A stretch of 64,000 nt of DNA from Erythrobacter sp. EC-HK427 (GCF_902498745.1 NZ_LR701479.1:2318881-2382880), one strand, 5' to 3'. Numbered from the stretch's first letter, positions 39,186-50,564 are shown. Notes: generated from the letters alone by a model not told the origin. Made by a program: numbers and translations.

Positions 39186-40346
39186 CTAACCCTTTCTGAC
39201 CAGCGTAGCGGCCGCTTGCGCTGCAATCCCTTCGCCCCGTCCGGCAAAGCCGAGGCGTTCGGTAGTCGTAGCCTTTACACTGACCTGGTCGCATTCGACA
39301 CCCAGCAATTCGGCCAGCCTGACGCGCATCGCCTCGCGGTGGGGCTTGATCTTGGGTGCCTCGCATATCAGCGTCAGATCCACATTGCCGATCGCGTAGC
39401 CCGCTTCCGTCGCCAGCTTGACCGCGTGTTCGACAAAGGCGGAGGAAGCCGCGCCTTTCCATTGCGGATCGGTGGGCGGAAAATGGTCGCCGATATCACC
39501 CTTGGCGCAAGCGCCCAGAATGGCGTCGACCACCGCGTGCAGCCCGACATCGGCATCCGAATGCCCCGCCAAGCCCTGCGTGTGCTCGATCTTCACTCCG
39601 CACAGCCACAGCTCCTCGCCATCGGCAAGCCGGTGGACGTCGAACCCGGTGCCGACGCGGATGGCGAGGGGGGAAGGGGTGTCAGCCATGAAATCCTCTG
39701 CAAATGTCAGCTTCTTGAGCCGCTCGTCACCATCGACCAGCGACACGCTGTGCCCCGCCGCGCGCAGCACTTGCGCATCATCTCCGGCATCGCTCGCGCC
39801 CTGCCAGCTGCGGTGCGCCGCAAGTATGTCGGCATAACGAAAGGCCTGCGGGGTCTGCACCCGCCGCAATTCCTCGCGCCGCGCATTGCCCGCCATCAGA
39901 TCACCATCGGCGCGGATCATCGAATCGACAACCGGCAATACCGGGATCGCGCCGGGATAGGCGCTGAGAGCTGCCAGCAAGCGGGCTATGACATCGCCGG
40001 GCAGATCGGGCCGGGCGGCGTCGTGGATGAGCACAAGCGGCCGGGGCTCGGCTTCCAACGCCTCCAGCGCCAGCCGTACGCTTTCCTGCCGCGTCGCACC
40101 GCCAGTCACCAGAGTAAGGCCGTCAATGCCTGTGAGCGCCGCTTGCGCCGCTGCGTCGGCACCCTCGGGAATGGCAACGACAATCCGCGCTGCACCCGCG
40201 CCTGCAAGCGCCTCTGCCGAGTGCCGCAGCACCGGCTTCCCCCGCCACACAGCAAACTGCTTGGGCAAGGGTTGGCCCGCACGCAATCCCTTGCCCGCCG
40301 CGACAATCACGGCGCTAAAGGGAGGAAGAGTGGCAGCGGCATTCAT
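39186..40346 (-). CDS. ispDF: Bifunctional IspD/IspF (MEP pathway)
   Basis: A fusion of two non-mevalonate isoprenoid enzymes, usual in alphaproteobacteria. Residues 1-225 are IspD (MEP cytidylyltransferase): FSAVIVAAGKGLRAGQPLPK, VLIHDAARPDLP and VQTPQAFRY. Residues 230-386 are IspF (MEcPP synthase): RVGTGFDVHRL, GHSDADVGLHAVVDAILGAC, GDIGDHFPPTDPQWKGA with the metal-binding Asp and His. The ATG at 40346 begins MNAAATLPPFS; the frame above it is not conserved. It diverges from dusB across 71 bp. Confidence 0.96.
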   Translation of the reverse strand: MNAAATLPPFSAVIVAAGKGLRAGQPLPKQFAVWRGKPVLRHSAEALAGAGAARIVVAIPEGADAAAQAALTGIDGLTLVTGGATRQESVRLALEALEAEPRPLVLIHDAARPDLPGDVIARLLAALSAYPGAIPVLPVVDSMIRADGDLMAGNARREELRRVQTPQAFRYADILAAHRSWQGASDAGDDAQVLRAAGHSVSLVDGDERLKKLTFAEDFMADTPSPLAIRVGTGFDVHRLADGEELWLCGVKIEHTQGLAGHSDADVGLHAVVDAILGACAKGDIGDHFPPTDPQWKGAASSAFVEHAVKLATEAGYAIGNVDLTLICEAPKIKPHREAMRVRLAELLGVECDQVSVKATTTERLGFAGRGEGIAAQAAATLVRKG

Positions 40347-40417
40347 GCCCGAGCGCGCTAACGCCTTGAGCCGCGCCTCGCAATCCACTATGCGCCTGCC
40401 CAATTATTAGGCACAGC

Positions 40418-41440
40418 ATGGAAAACCCGCTCATCCCTCCGTCCCCGGCCGTGACGCCGATCGATATCGGCCCGATCCGGATCGACTGCCCCGTCGTGCT
40501 CGCGCCGATGACGGGGGTGACCGATATGCCGTTCCGCCAATTGGTGCGCCGCTATGGCAGCGGGCTCAACGTCACCGAAATGATTGCGAGCGAGGCGGCG
40601 ATCCGCGAAACGCGACAGTCGATCCAGAAGGCCCGCTGGCACGCAAGCGAAGACCCTGTCTCGATGCAGCTGGTCGGCTGCGATCCGACCAGCATGGCCG
40701 AAGCCGCGAAGCTGAGCGAAGATCAGGGCGCGGCGATTATCGACATCAATTTCGGCTGTCCGGTGCGCAAGGTTGTCGGCCAGTTCGCCGGCAGCGCGCT
40801 AATGCGCGAAGTGCCGCTCGCCACCAAGCTGATGGAAGCGACGGTAAAGGCCGTCAACGTGCCGGTGACGGTGAAGATGCGCATGGGCTGGGACCATGCG
40901 AGCCTTAACGCCCCCGAACTGGCGCATATTGCCGAGGATCTGGGCGTGAAGCTGGTGACCGTCCACGGCCGCACGCGGAACCAGATGTACAAGGGCAGCG
41001 CCGACTGGTCGTTCATCCGCACCGTGAAGGACGCGGTGAATATCCCCGTGATCGTCAACGGTGATATCTGTACGATTGCCGATGCCGCCAAGGCGCTGGA
41101 GCAATCGGGCGCGGACGGGCTGATGATCGGGCGCGGGGCCTATGGCCGGCCGTGGCTACTGGGGCAGGTGATGCACTGGTGGAAGACGGGCGAAAGCCTC
41201 GAAAGCCCCGGCTATGCCGAGCAATATGAAACGCTCGTCGAGCATTACCACGCCATGCTGGAGCATTACGGCGTGGAGACCGGCGTCAAAATCGCGCGCA
41301 AGCATCTGGGCTGGTACACCAAGGGAATGCATGGCAGCGCCGATTTCCGCAACAAGGCCAATTTCATCGACGACGCCGCGCAAGTGCTGGGCGAGTTGGA
41401 ACGCTTCTACGAACCCTTTCTGAGGCGCCGCGCCGCGTGA
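40418..41440 (+). CDS. dusB: tRNA-dihydrouridine synthase (DusB-type)
   Basis: An FMN enzyme that reduces uridines in the tRNA D-loop. The 340-residue protein has [60 protein letters not shown] with the catalytic cysteine, [30 protein letters not shown] and [17 protein letters not shown]. It starts the dusB-ntrB-ntrC-ntrY-ntrX-hfq region, a conserved alphaproteobacterial order. Its stop overlaps the ntrB GTG (GTGA). Confidence 0.95.
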   Translation: MENPLIPPSPAVTPIDIGPIRIDCPVVLAPMTGVTDMPFRQLVRRYGSGLNVTEMIASEAAIRETRQSIQKARWHASEDPVSMQLVGCDPTSMAEAAKLSEDQGAAIIDINFGCPVRKVVGQFAGSALMREVPLATKLMEATVKAVNVPVTVKMRMGWDHASLNAPELAHIAEDLGVKLVTVHGRTRNQMYKGSADWSFIRTVKDAVNIPVIVNGDICTIADAAKALEQSGADGLMIGRGAYGRPWLLGQVMHWWKTGESLESPGYAEQYETLVEHYHAMLEHYGVETGVKIARKHLGWYTKGMHGSADFRNKANFIDDAAQVLGELERFYEPFLRRRAA

Positions 41441-42530
41441 GCGATGCTGGCGAAGGCAAGGCGGCGCACATTCCCGGCCCGGCAGAGCAGCTGTCCGGCC
41501 TCAGCTTCGCTATGGTGCTGCTCGATCCGGAGCAGCAGATTGCCGATCTGAACCCGGCAGGCGAGTCCTTGCTCGGTGCCAGCGCGTCGCGCCTGCGCGG
41601 GCGGCAGTTTCTCGATATCGTGCATTTCACCCAGCAGCGCCTGATAGAAGGGCTGGGCGATCCCGAAGCGCAGTTTGTCGCGCGCGGGGTCGATGTCGGG
41701 ATTGGCGAGCGGACGTGGCGCAGCAATCTGACCGTCTCGACCATCCCCACACATCCTGGCTGGCGGACGCTGACCTTGTCAGATTCGAGCCAGGGTGAGC
41801 GGTTTGGCGAGCATGACGGCGCGCCCACTCTGCGTGGCCCGGCGGTGTTGGCGCATGAGATCAAGAACCCGCTGGCGGCCATTCGCGGCGCTTCGCAATT
41901 GCTGGCGCGCAAGTCCGATCCGGCCAACACCAAGCTAACCAGCCTTATCACCGATGAAGTTGACCGCATCGCAGCACTTATTGACCGGATGCAAAGGCTG
42001 GGCCGCGAGGACACCGAACCGGTGTCGGCGGTCAATCTCCATCAGGCCATTCACCGGGCGATGGAAACGGTGCAGCTCAATTGCCCCGACGCGCTGGCGT
42101 GGCGCGAGGAGTTTGACCCTTCGATCCCCGATGTGCTCGCCAATGAAGGCGCGCTGGTGCAGGTGCTCATCAATCTGATGGCCAATGCCCGCGACGCGGC
42201 GCTGGCAAGCGTCGCCCCCGAAGTGATGATCCGCACCCGCTTTGTCAGCGGACTCGCCATGACGGTGAAGCGATTGGGCGTGCCGGTCAGGCTCCCAATC
42301 GAAGTGCGGGTGAGCGACAATGGCGCAGGGATTGATCCGGCGGTGCGGGATTACATTTTCGAACCCTTCGTCTCCAGCAAGCCGCAGGGGCAGGGGCTTG
42401 GCCTCGCGCTGGTGCAGAAGCTGGTGCGCGATATGGACGGCCGCGTCAGCCACGAACGCGACGAGAAAACCGGGTGGACGCATTTCCGCGTGCATTTGCC
42501 GATGGTGAAACTGATCAGGACGCCCATGCC

Positions 42531-42534
<4 letters not shown>
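41437..42534 (+). CDS. ntrB: Nitrogen regulation sensor kinase NtrB
   Basis: A cytoplasmic histidine kinase that phosphorylates NtrC according to PII status. The 365-residue protein has a PAS domain (residues 15-120, [20 protein letters not shown]), the dimerisation/phosphorylation box [20 protein letters not shown] with the phospho-accepting histidine, and an ATPase domain with [13 protein letters not shown] (N box), SDNGAGID and [13 protein letters not shown] (G boxes). No transmembrane helix. GTG start at 41437; its end overlaps ntrC (ATGA). Confidence 0.95.
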
Positions 42535-43946
<1,412 letters not shown>

Positions 43947-44004
43947 CCGCAAGGGGGCAAAAAGCCCTTGCAAAGAGGCAACAGTGTTGTTGTAAGTCTG
44001 CAAC

Positions 44005-46239
44005 GTGGCATCCACCTCTCTCTCCGGAGCGGACACGTCCGCAGGCAAACGCTCACGCTGGTGGCGGCGCGCGCAGGTGCTTGCGCGGCGGATGAATCTG
44101 TTCCTGTGGCTGGAAATTCTCGCTGCGGTCACGCTGATCGGGATGCTGATCACCGCTTGGGTCGCCGTCGCAGCGCGCGCCAACAGCAATGATCTGATGC
44201 CGTCCGAGCAAGCAGCCGCGCTCTTGCTCGGAACGCTGATCCCGGCGCTTGGCATTGTCGTTCTCGCAGGCAGACGCATCGCCATCCGTAGGGCAGGGGG
44301 CACCACCGCGCGGCTGCACGTCAATCTGGTGTTCTTCTTCTCGCTCATCGCCGCCATCCCGACGCTGTTCGTCGCGGCGTTTGCCTCGGTCTTGTTCCAG
44401 TCGGGCGTGGAGTTCTGGTTCTCCGACGATTCGCGCGGGATCATGGAGAACGCGAACGAATTGGCAGAGGGCTATTACGACGAAAACCAACGCGCCGTTG
44501 GTTTGGAAGCTGTCGCCATGGCAAGCGATATGCGGTTCGTACTCGAACGACTGCCCGTCACCAGTCCGGAGTTTAACGACCAGTTTTTGCAGCAGCTTCT
44601 CGTTCGCAAATTGAGCGAGGGTGGCATTTATCGCCGTTCGGATGAGGGCGATGCGCGGCTCGTTTATCTGCAAGACCCGTTGGCCGACCGGCAGCGCCTG
44701 AGGGTTTCGGTGGAGGACATGGCGCAAATCGATGCGGGCGCTTCGTTTGTGTCACGCAGCTCGGAGCAGCGCAACGAGGCGATTGCTTTGCTCGACAGCG
44801 ATTCAGAAGCCTATTTTTACGTAGCGCGCGATGCGCAGCCAGAGGCCGCGCAACTCTATCGACAGGCGCAGAACGTGGTGCGGTCTTATGGCGAGCTGAA
44901 CCAGCGCGCCCGCGTTCTGCAACTGCAATTCAACGTCGCACTTTTCCTTGTTTCGCTCGCCTTGGTGGGCATCTCCGTCTTCGCCGCATTGCGCTTTGCG
45001 GACCGGCAGGTGAAACCGCTGGCCGAGCTGGCCGATGCGGCTGGCGAGATCGGGGCGGGGAATTATGCCATGCGCGTTTCCGGCCGCACCGGACCGGACG
45101 AGATCGGCCTGCTCAACCGCGCGTTCAACCGCATGACCTCGCAGATCGAGCGGCAGACCGATGCCTTGCTCGGCGCGAACCACCAGTTGGCAGAGCGCCG
45201 CGCCTTTATGGAAACGGTGATGGAATCGATCACCGCAGGCATCATCTCGCTCGATGCGGAGGGTAATGTCCTGCTGATGAACAGCTCTGCCCGGCGGCTG
45301 TTACTGGACAATTCAGAGGGCGATGTGGTCGGGCAAAAGCTCAGCGAAATCGTCCCGCAATTCGCCGCCATGGTGCGCGAAGGCTCGGCGAGCGAAATCG
45401 TGCAGTTCCAGCGCGGCGGGGAGCCGTTCACTTTCGCCGTCCAGCTTTCCCCCGCCAGCGAAGGCATGGTGCTGACGTTCGAGGACATTACCCGCCAACT
45501 GGTCGACCAGCGGCAGGCGGCTTGGTCAGACGTCGCGCGGCGGATCGCGCACGAAATCAAGAACCCGCTGACCCCGATCCAATTGGCGACCGAACGTCTC
45601 AAGCGCCGCTATGGTCGCCAGATCGAAAGTGATAGCGAGCTGTTCGACGAATTGACCGGAACGATCATCCGGCAAGTCGGCGACCTGCGCAAGATGGTGG
45701 ACGAATTCTCCAATTTCGCGCGCCTGCCCAAGCCGATTTTCCGGCAGGAGGACCCCGTCGATCTCGTACGGCAGGCGCTGTTCCTGCAAGAAGTCGCCAA
45801 TCCGCAAATCGCCTATGGCTTCGCTGCCGAGGATGACATTCCGCTGATCGCCTGCGACCGGCACCAGCTGGGGCAGGCGATGACCAATGTGCTCAAAAAC
45901 GCCGCCGAAGCGGTTGATACCAAAGCGCGCGAGGAAGAAGCCGATCTCGACTGGCGCGGGCGAATCGTCGTGGAAATGGGCAGCACCGATGATGCGGTTG
46001 TCGTGATGATTACCGACAACGGCATCGGCCTGCCGCAGGGCGGGGTCAACGTGCTCGAACCCTATGTCACCACGCGGGAAAAGGGCACCGGCCTCGGCCT
46101 CGCCATCGTGAAGAAGATCGTCGAGGAACATGGCGGCGAAATCAGTTTCGCCCCTGCTACTGGCGGCGGAACGCAGGCGACGCTGCGCTTTGCCATCGAT
46201 CCCGCCGTGGCAATCGACCCCGCCGAGGGACAAGCATGA
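44005..46239 (+). CDS. ntrY: Membrane sensor kinase NtrY
   Basis: A 744-residue histidine kinase. The N-terminal half has several transmembrane helices (for example LWLEILAAVTLIGMLITAWV and LVFFFSLIAAIPTLFVAAF) around a periplasmic sensor region, then HAMP (LADRQVKPLAELADAAGEIG-like, near residue 335), PAS (MESITAGIISLDAEGNVLLM), the histidine box [20 protein letters not shown] and ATPase motifs NAAEAVD, ITDNGIGLP and GTGLGLAIVKKIV. The start is a GTG at 44005; ATG 44092 is an alternative. NtrY partners NtrX, encoded 19 bp downstream. Confidence 0.94.
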   Translation: MASTSLSGADTSAGKRSRWWRRAQVLARRMNLFLWLEILAAVTLIGMLITAWVAVAARANSNDLMPSEQAAALLLGTLIPALGIVVLAGRRIAIRRAGGTTARLHVNLVFFFSLIAAIPTLFVAAFASVLFQSGVEFWFSDDSRGIMENANELAEGYYDENQRAVGLEAVAMASDMRFVLERLPVTSPEFNDQFLQQLLVRKLSEGGIYRRSDEGDARLVYLQDPLADRQRLRVSVEDMAQIDAGASFVSRSSEQRNEAIALLDSDSEAYFYVARDAQPEAAQLYRQAQNVVRSYGELNQRARVLQLQFNVALFLVSLALVGISVFAALRFADRQVKPLAELADAAGEIGAGNYAMRVSGRTGPDEIGLLNRAFNRMTSQIERQTDALLGANHQLAERRAFMETVMESITAGIISLDAEGNVLLMNSSARRLLLDNSEGDVVGQKLSEIVPQFAAMVREGSASEIVQFQRGGEPFTFAVQLSPASEGMVLTFEDITRQLVDQRQAAWSDVARRIAHEIKNPLTPIQLATERLKRRYGRQIESDSELFDELTGTIIRQVGDLRKMVDEFSNFARLPKPIFRQEDPVDLVRQALFLQEVANPQIAYGFAAEDDIPLIACDRHQLGQAMTNVLKNAAEAVDTKAREEEADLDWRGRIVVEMGSTDDAVVVMITDNGIGLPQGGVNVLEPYVTTREKGTGLGLAIVKKIVEEHGGEISFAPATGGGTQATLRFAIDPAVAIDPAEGQA

Positions 46240-46258
46240 TAAACAGAAGGACCAAGTA

Positions 46259-47644
46259 ATGGCTCTCGACATCCTGGTGGTTGATGATGAACGCGACATC
46301 CGCGAGCTGGTTGCCGGCGTGCTCAGCGATGAAGGCTATGAATGCCGCACCGCAGGCGATAGCGAGCGGGCGATTGCGATGGTCGATGAACGGCGGCCCA
46401 GCCTCGTGCTCCTCGATGTCTGGCTCCATGGCAGCCCGCGCGACGGGCTCGAAGTGCTCGACGCGATCAAGGCGCGCGAGCCGGGCTTGCCGGTCATCAT
46501 CTTTTCCGGCCACGGCAATATCGACACCGCCGTATCGGCGGTCAGCCGCGGCGCGATGGACTTTATCGAAAAGCCGTTCGAGGCGAGCAGGCTGCTGCAT
46601 CTGGTCGAACGCGCGACCGAAACCGAGCGGCTGCGGCGGGAAAACGCGCGGCTGCGCGAAGGCATGGCGTCAACCGACGAATTCACCGGTAATTCCTCGG
46701 TCATCAACCAGGTGCGCGCCACGCTGAAGCGCGTTGCCAATACCGGTAGCCGGGTGTTCGTGAATGGCCCGGCGGGGGCAGGCAAGGAAGTCGCGGCGCG
46801 GCTGCTGCACGCTTGGAGCCCGCGCGCCGACAAGGCCTTTGTCACGGTCAATTCCGCGCGCATTACACCCGAGCGGTTCGAACACGAATTGTTCGGCGAG
46901 GAAGCCGACGGCAAGCTGGTGCGACCGGGCCTGCTCGAAATGGCCGATGGCGGCACGCTCTATCTCGATGAAGTCGCGGACATGCCCGAAAGCTCGCAGG
47001 CCCGCATTTTGCGGGTGCTGACCGAGCAGAGCTTTCTGCGCGTGGGCGGAACGCGGCAAGTGGGCGTGGATGTGCGCGTCGTCAGTTCCACCGCGAAAGA
47101 CCTGCTGGCGGAGATCGGCGAAGGGCGCTTTCGTGAAGACCTGTTCTACCGGCTCAACGTGGTGCCGATCGAGATCCCGCCGCTGTCGGACCGGCGCGAG
47201 GATATTCCGGCTTTGGCCGAGCACTTCTTCACCCGCTATGCCCGCGAACAGGGCTTGCAACCGCCGCGCATTACGCCCGAAGCGATGGCGGCGCTGCAGG
47301 CCTATGACTGGCCCGGCAATGTCCGCCAGTTCCGCAATGTGATCGAACGTACGGTGATCCTCGCCCCGCGCGAGGATTTTGACGAGATCGCGCCCGGTAT
47401 GCTGCCGGAAGAACTGACCGGCGGTTCGTCCGACAGCGGGACGGGCATGTCCAATCTGATGGGGGTTCCGCTGCGCGAAGCGCGCGAGAATTTCGAGCGC
47501 GAATATCTGCGCATCCAGATCCGCCGCTTTTCCGGTAACATCTCCAAAACCGCCGGCTTTATCGGCATGGAGCGTTCTGCCTTGCACCGGAAACTGAAGC
47601 TGCTGGGGATGAGCGAACGCAACGAGCAAGGCGAGCGGGATTAA
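46259..47644 (+). CDS. ntrX: Response regulator NtrX
   Basis: A 461-residue NtrC-family regulator. Its receiver has the phospho-acceptor near D53 (LVLLDVWLHGSPRDG). The AAA+ domain has Walker A NGPAGAGKEVAARLLHAWSP, but where NtrC has GAFTGA the sequence reads EEADGKLVRPGLLEMADGG, so the sigma-54 contact loop is missing, as in other alphaproteobacterial NtrX. The Fis-type HTH is at the C-terminus (GNISKTAGFIGMERSALHRK). It probably acts independently of sigma-54. The ATG at 46259 follows ntrY by 19 bp. Confidence 0.95.
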   Translation: MALDILVVDDERDIRELVAGVLSDEGYECRTAGDSERAIAMVDERRPSLVLLDVWLHGSPRDGLEVLDAIKAREPGLPVIIFSGHGNIDTAVSAVSRGAMDFIEKPFEASRLLHLVERATETERLRRENARLREGMASTDEFTGNSSVINQVRATLKRVANTGSRVFVNGPAGAGKEVAARLLHAWSPRADKAFVTVNSARITPERFEHELFGEEADGKLVRPGLLEMADGGTLYLDEVADMPESSQARILRVLTEQSFLRVGGTRQVGVDVRVVSSTAKDLLAEIGEGRFREDLFYRLNVVPIEIPPLSDRREDIPALAEHFFTRYAREQGLQPPRITPEAMAALQAYDWPGNVRQFRNVIERTVILAPREDFDEIAPGMLPEELTGGSSDSGTGMSNLMGVPLREARENFEREYLRIQIRRFSGNISKTAGFIGMERSALHRKLKLLGMSERNEQGERD

Positions 47645-47731
47645 CGCGAACACTGCTGTTCGGCGTACCGCAAATGATCTACACCGCCGCTAGAGTATCC
47701 AAGTTTTCATAAGAGGTTGCTAACTTTACAA

Positions 47732-47759
47732 TTGACGTAAGACCGGCTCTGCCTATCTC
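47732..47759 (+). promoter_or_regulatory. Probable promoter for hfq
   Basis: TTGACG (47732-47737), a 16-bp spacer and TATCTC (47754-47759) lie 71 bp ahead of hfq in the 186-bp spacer after ntrX. The region around it is AT-richer than the surroundings. No terminator hairpin is visible after ntrX. Confidence 0.45.
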
Positions 47760-47830
47760 GTCACATGATACCGGTCGCACAGCGGCCAGACTGCGATGCT
47801 TTGGTGTCGCCAAAAACGATGGAGCTAAAC

Positions 47831-48412
47831 ATGGCCAAGGGCACTTTGTCTGCCCGTCCGCGACAACAGATCGAAAAGGACGAAGACATTTCGGTAAGCA
47901 CCACCAGCACTAGCGCGCCTGCTGCGAAGGGTGGCAATTTGCAGGACCTGTTCCTCAATCACCTGCGCCGCGAGAAGATTCCGGTAACCATGTTCCTGGT
48001 CAAGGGCGTGAAATTGCAGGGCATTGTGACCTGGTTCGACAATTTCTCGATCCTGCTGCGCCGCGACGGGCAGTCGCAGCTGGTCTATAAGCACGCGATT
48101 TCCACCATCATGCCGGGCAATCCGGTGGATGCCGACAGCTTCGACACCGCGTCAGAAGCCAACCGTAAGCAACGGCTTTTGCAGGATATTTTCCTCAGCC
48201 GGGTGCGCGATTCGGCGGTGCAGGTGACGATGTTTCTGGTCAACGGCGTGATGCTGCAAGGGCGGATCGCGGCCTACGATCTGTTCTGTATGCTGCTGGA
48301 GCGCGAAGGCTATGTCCAGCTCGCCTACAAGCACGCCGTGTCCACCATCCAGCCCGCGAGCCATGTCGACTTGTCCGGCGATGGCATTGATGACGGCGAT
48401 GGCGAGAGCTGA
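47831..48412 (+). CDS. hfq: Double-Sm RNA chaperone Hfq (193 aa)
   Basis: Hfq pairs small RNAs with mRNAs. This protein holds two complete Sm domains: residues 35-95 ([20 protein letters not shown], then [12 protein letters not shown]) and 113-175 ([20 protein letters not shown], then [12 protein letters not shown]). Each has the Sm1 segment and the Sm2 YKHA motif. A single-domain Hfq is about 80-100 residues, so six domains could be built from three chains. A flexible 33-residue N-terminus and acidic tail flank them. The ATG at 47831 follows GGAG at optimal spacing. Confidence 0.93.
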   Translation: MAKGTLSARPRQQIEKDEDISVSTTSTSAPAAKGGNLQDLFLNHLRREKIPVTMFLVKGVKLQGIVTWFDNFSILLRRDGQSQLVYKHAISTIMPGNPVDADSFDTASEANRKQRLLQDIFLSRVRDSAVQVTMFLVNGVMLQGRIAAYDLFCMLLEREGYVQLAYKHAVSTIQPASHVDLSGDGIDDGDGES

Positions 48413-48480
48413 GGCACCACATTCTGATAGTTGATGACGACTTTGATGGCGAAGTAACCCGCGGTGCGCGGGCGCTGATC

Positions 48481-49752
48481 GTGTGTCCGGAAATTCGTGG
48501 CTACAGGGTCGGCGAAGACCTTGCTGCGCGGCTTGAGGAAGCCAAGGGGCTGGCGCTCGCCATCGGGATTGTGGTGGCCGAAGCCTATGCGATCACCGTG
48601 CGTGATATGCGCCCCAATACGCTGTTCGGGGAAGGGCAGGTGCAACGCATCGCCACCGATTGCGAATTGCACGAAGCCGAACTGGTGATCGTCGATGGCG
48701 CTTTGACGCCAATCCAGCAGCGCAATCTCGAAGACAAGATCAAGCGCAAGGTGATCGACCGTACCGGCCTGATTCTGGAGATTTTCGGCGAGCGCGCCGC
48801 CACGGCGGAAGGGCGTTTGCAGGTCGAACTGGCGCATCTCGATTACCAGGCGAGCCGTCTGGTGCGCAGCTGGACGCACCTTGAACGCCAGCGCGGCGGC
48901 TTCGGTTTCCTCGGCGGCCCCGGCGAAACGCAGATCGAGGCCGATCGGCGATTGATCCGCGACCGCATGGCGAAGTTGCGGCGCGAGCTCGAACAGGTGC
49001 GCAGAACCCGCGCGCTACATCGCAAGCGGCGGGGGCGGGCACCGTGGCCGGTCATCGCGCTGGTCGGTTATACCAATGCTGGGAAGTCGACACTGTTCAA
49101 TCGGATGACCGGGGCAGACGTCATGGCAGAGGATCTGCTTTTCGCCACGCTCGACCCGACCATGCGGGCGATCAGCCTGCCGGGTGTCGAGAAGGCGATC
49201 CTCTCCGATACGGTGGGTTTCATCAGCGATTTGCCGACGCAGCTCGTCGCAGCCTTCCGTGCCACGCTGGAGGAAGTCACCGCTGCCGATATCGTGCTGC
49301 ACGTGCGCGATATCGCCAACCCCGATACCGCGCAGCAAAAGCGCGAAGTGCTCTCCGTCCTCGCCGATCTCGGCGTGGTGGACGAAGCGGGGGAGGGTAT
49401 CGACGCGCCGGTGGTCGAAGTGTGGAACAAGTGGGACTTGCTCGATGCCGAAGCCCGCGAGGAGCTAGGCGCTCGGGCCGCGACAGATGATGCCGTTGTG
49501 CCGATTTCCGCTGTTTCAGGGGAAGGCGTTAGCTCGCTCGCCGAATATCTGGGCGCGGTGCTGACCAAAGGCGCGCAGACCTATACGCTGACACTTTCAG
49601 CCAGCGATGGCGCGCGGCTTGCCTGGCTGCACGCCCATGGCGCAGTGCTTGCCGATGACGATGCGGGCGAGGGTGAGGGTGGGCCACAACGACGCCTTGT
49701 GGTGCGCCTGACAGATAAGGAATTCGGGCGATTTGAGTCGCTTGGCGGTTAG
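48481..49752 (+). CDS. hflX: GTPase HflX (ribosome-associated)
   Basis: HflX splits stalled or stressed ribosomes. The 423-residue protein has the N-terminal domain (TLFGEGQVQRIA, VIVDGALTPIQQRNLEDKIK), the glycine-rich GGFGFLGGPGETQIEADRRL, and a TrmE/Era-type G domain with G1 GYTNAGKSTLFN, G3 DTVGF and G4 NKWD. The first start codon in frame is a GTG at 48481, but the frame upstream continues to the end of hfq (DDDFDGEVTRGARALI) and looks conserved, so translation may begin earlier at a non-standard codon near 48421. It is the usual neighbour of hfq. Confidence 0.92.
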   Translation: MCPEIRGYRVGEDLAARLEEAKGLALAIGIVVAEAYAITVRDMRPNTLFGEGQVQRIATDCELHEAELVIVDGALTPIQQRNLEDKIKRKVIDRTGLILEIFGERAATAEGRLQVELAHLDYQASRLVRSWTHLERQRGGFGFLGGPGETQIEADRRLIRDRMAKLRRELEQVRRTRALHRKRRGRAPWPVIALVGYTNAGKSTLFNRMTGADVMAEDLLFATLDPTMRAISLPGVEKAILSDTVGFISDLPTQLVAAFRATLEEVTAADIVLHVRDIANPDTAQQKREVLSVLADLGVVDEAGEGIDAPVVEVWNKWDLLDAEAREELGARAATDDAVVPISAVSGEGVSSLAEYLGAVLTKGAQTYTLTLSASDGARLAWLHAHGAVLADDDAGEGEGGPQRRLVVRLTDKEFGRFESLGG

Positions 49753-50501
49753 CTTTCAGAGTGCTTCACGCGCTGCCACAGCGCCTCTTGGGCATCAAGA
49801 TCGAGCTCGGCGAACCTGCCGTCCGCCAAATGTTCCATTGCGCGGAAGCGCCGTTCGAACTTGCTGTTGGCGGCGCGCAGTGCATCTTCGGGGGCGATGC
49901 CGTAGGCGCGCACCAGATTGACCGCAGCAAACAGCAAATCACCCGCTTCTTCGAACCGTTCGTCCGGCGCGGCGTCGCGCAGCTCCTGCACTTCTTCGGC
50001 GACTTTGGCTGCGGGCCCGTCTGCGTCGGGCCAGTCGAAACCCACGCGTGCGGCGCGCTTTTGCAGCTTCTGCGCACGCATCAGAGCCGGTAGCGCGCGC
50101 GCGACGCCGTCCATCGCGCTGTCAGCTCCGCCTGACACGCGTTCGGCCGCCTTGATGTCCTCCCAACGTGCGCCGTCCATCACGCCGCCTTCATCGCCGA
50201 AGATGTGCGGGTGGCGCGCCTCCATTTTGTCGGCAATCGAACGGGCGACATCCTCAAAGGCGAAATGATCGGCTTCCTTGGCCATTTGCGCGTGAAAGAC
50301 GACTTGCAGCAGCAGATCGCCAAGTTCGCCGCGTAGATCGTCGATATCGCCGCGCTCGATGGCGTCAGCGACCTCGTAGGCTTCCTCGATCGTATATGGC
50401 GCAATGGTCGAGAAATCCTGCGCGACATCCCATTCGCAACCGCGCTCCGGATCGCGTAGCCGCGCCATGATCGAAAGCAGGCGATTGAGTTGATCAGACA
50501 T
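49749..50501 (-). CDS. mazG: Nucleoside triphosphate pyrophosphohydrolase MazG
   Basis: Hydrolyses non-canonical or excess NTPs to NMP and pyrophosphate. The 250-residue protein has the MazG motifs twice, as in the long form: LMARLRDPERGCEWDVAQDF-like N-terminus, EEAYEVADAIERGDIDDLRG with metal-binding glutamates, GDLLLQVVFHAQMA, and a C-terminal repeat with KVAEEVQELRD and FEEAGDLLFAAVNLVRAYG. Its end overlaps the convergent hflX end by 4 bp. Upstream is an AT-rich stretch likely to hold its promoter. Confidence 0.94.
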   Translation of the reverse strand: MSDQLNRLLSIMARLRDPERGCEWDVAQDFSTIAPYTIEEAYEVADAIERGDIDDLRGELGDLLLQVVFHAQMAKEADHFAFEDVARSIADKMEARHPHIFGDEGGVMDGARWEDIKAAERVSGGADSAMDGVARALPALMRAQKLQKRAARVGFDWPDADGPAAKVAEEVQELRDAAPDERFEEAGDLLFAAVNLVRAYGIAPEDALRAANSKFERRFRAMEHLADGRFAELDLDAQEALWQRVKHSES

Positions 50502-50550
50502 AGCGGGGGAGCGGTTGGGAGTGGTTCATCTGGATGGATACATTGGAATG

Positions 50551-50564
50551 ATAATATATATTAT
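50551..50564. repeat. AT-rich perfect palindrome upstream of mazG
   Basis: ATAATATATATTAT is a perfect 14-bp palindrome in an unusually AT-rich stretch, about 50 bp ahead of the mazG start. On the minus strand it could include a -10 element. A GAGAGG-CCTCTC hairpin at 50584-50602 may end the transcript of the small membrane gene. Confidence 0.35.
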
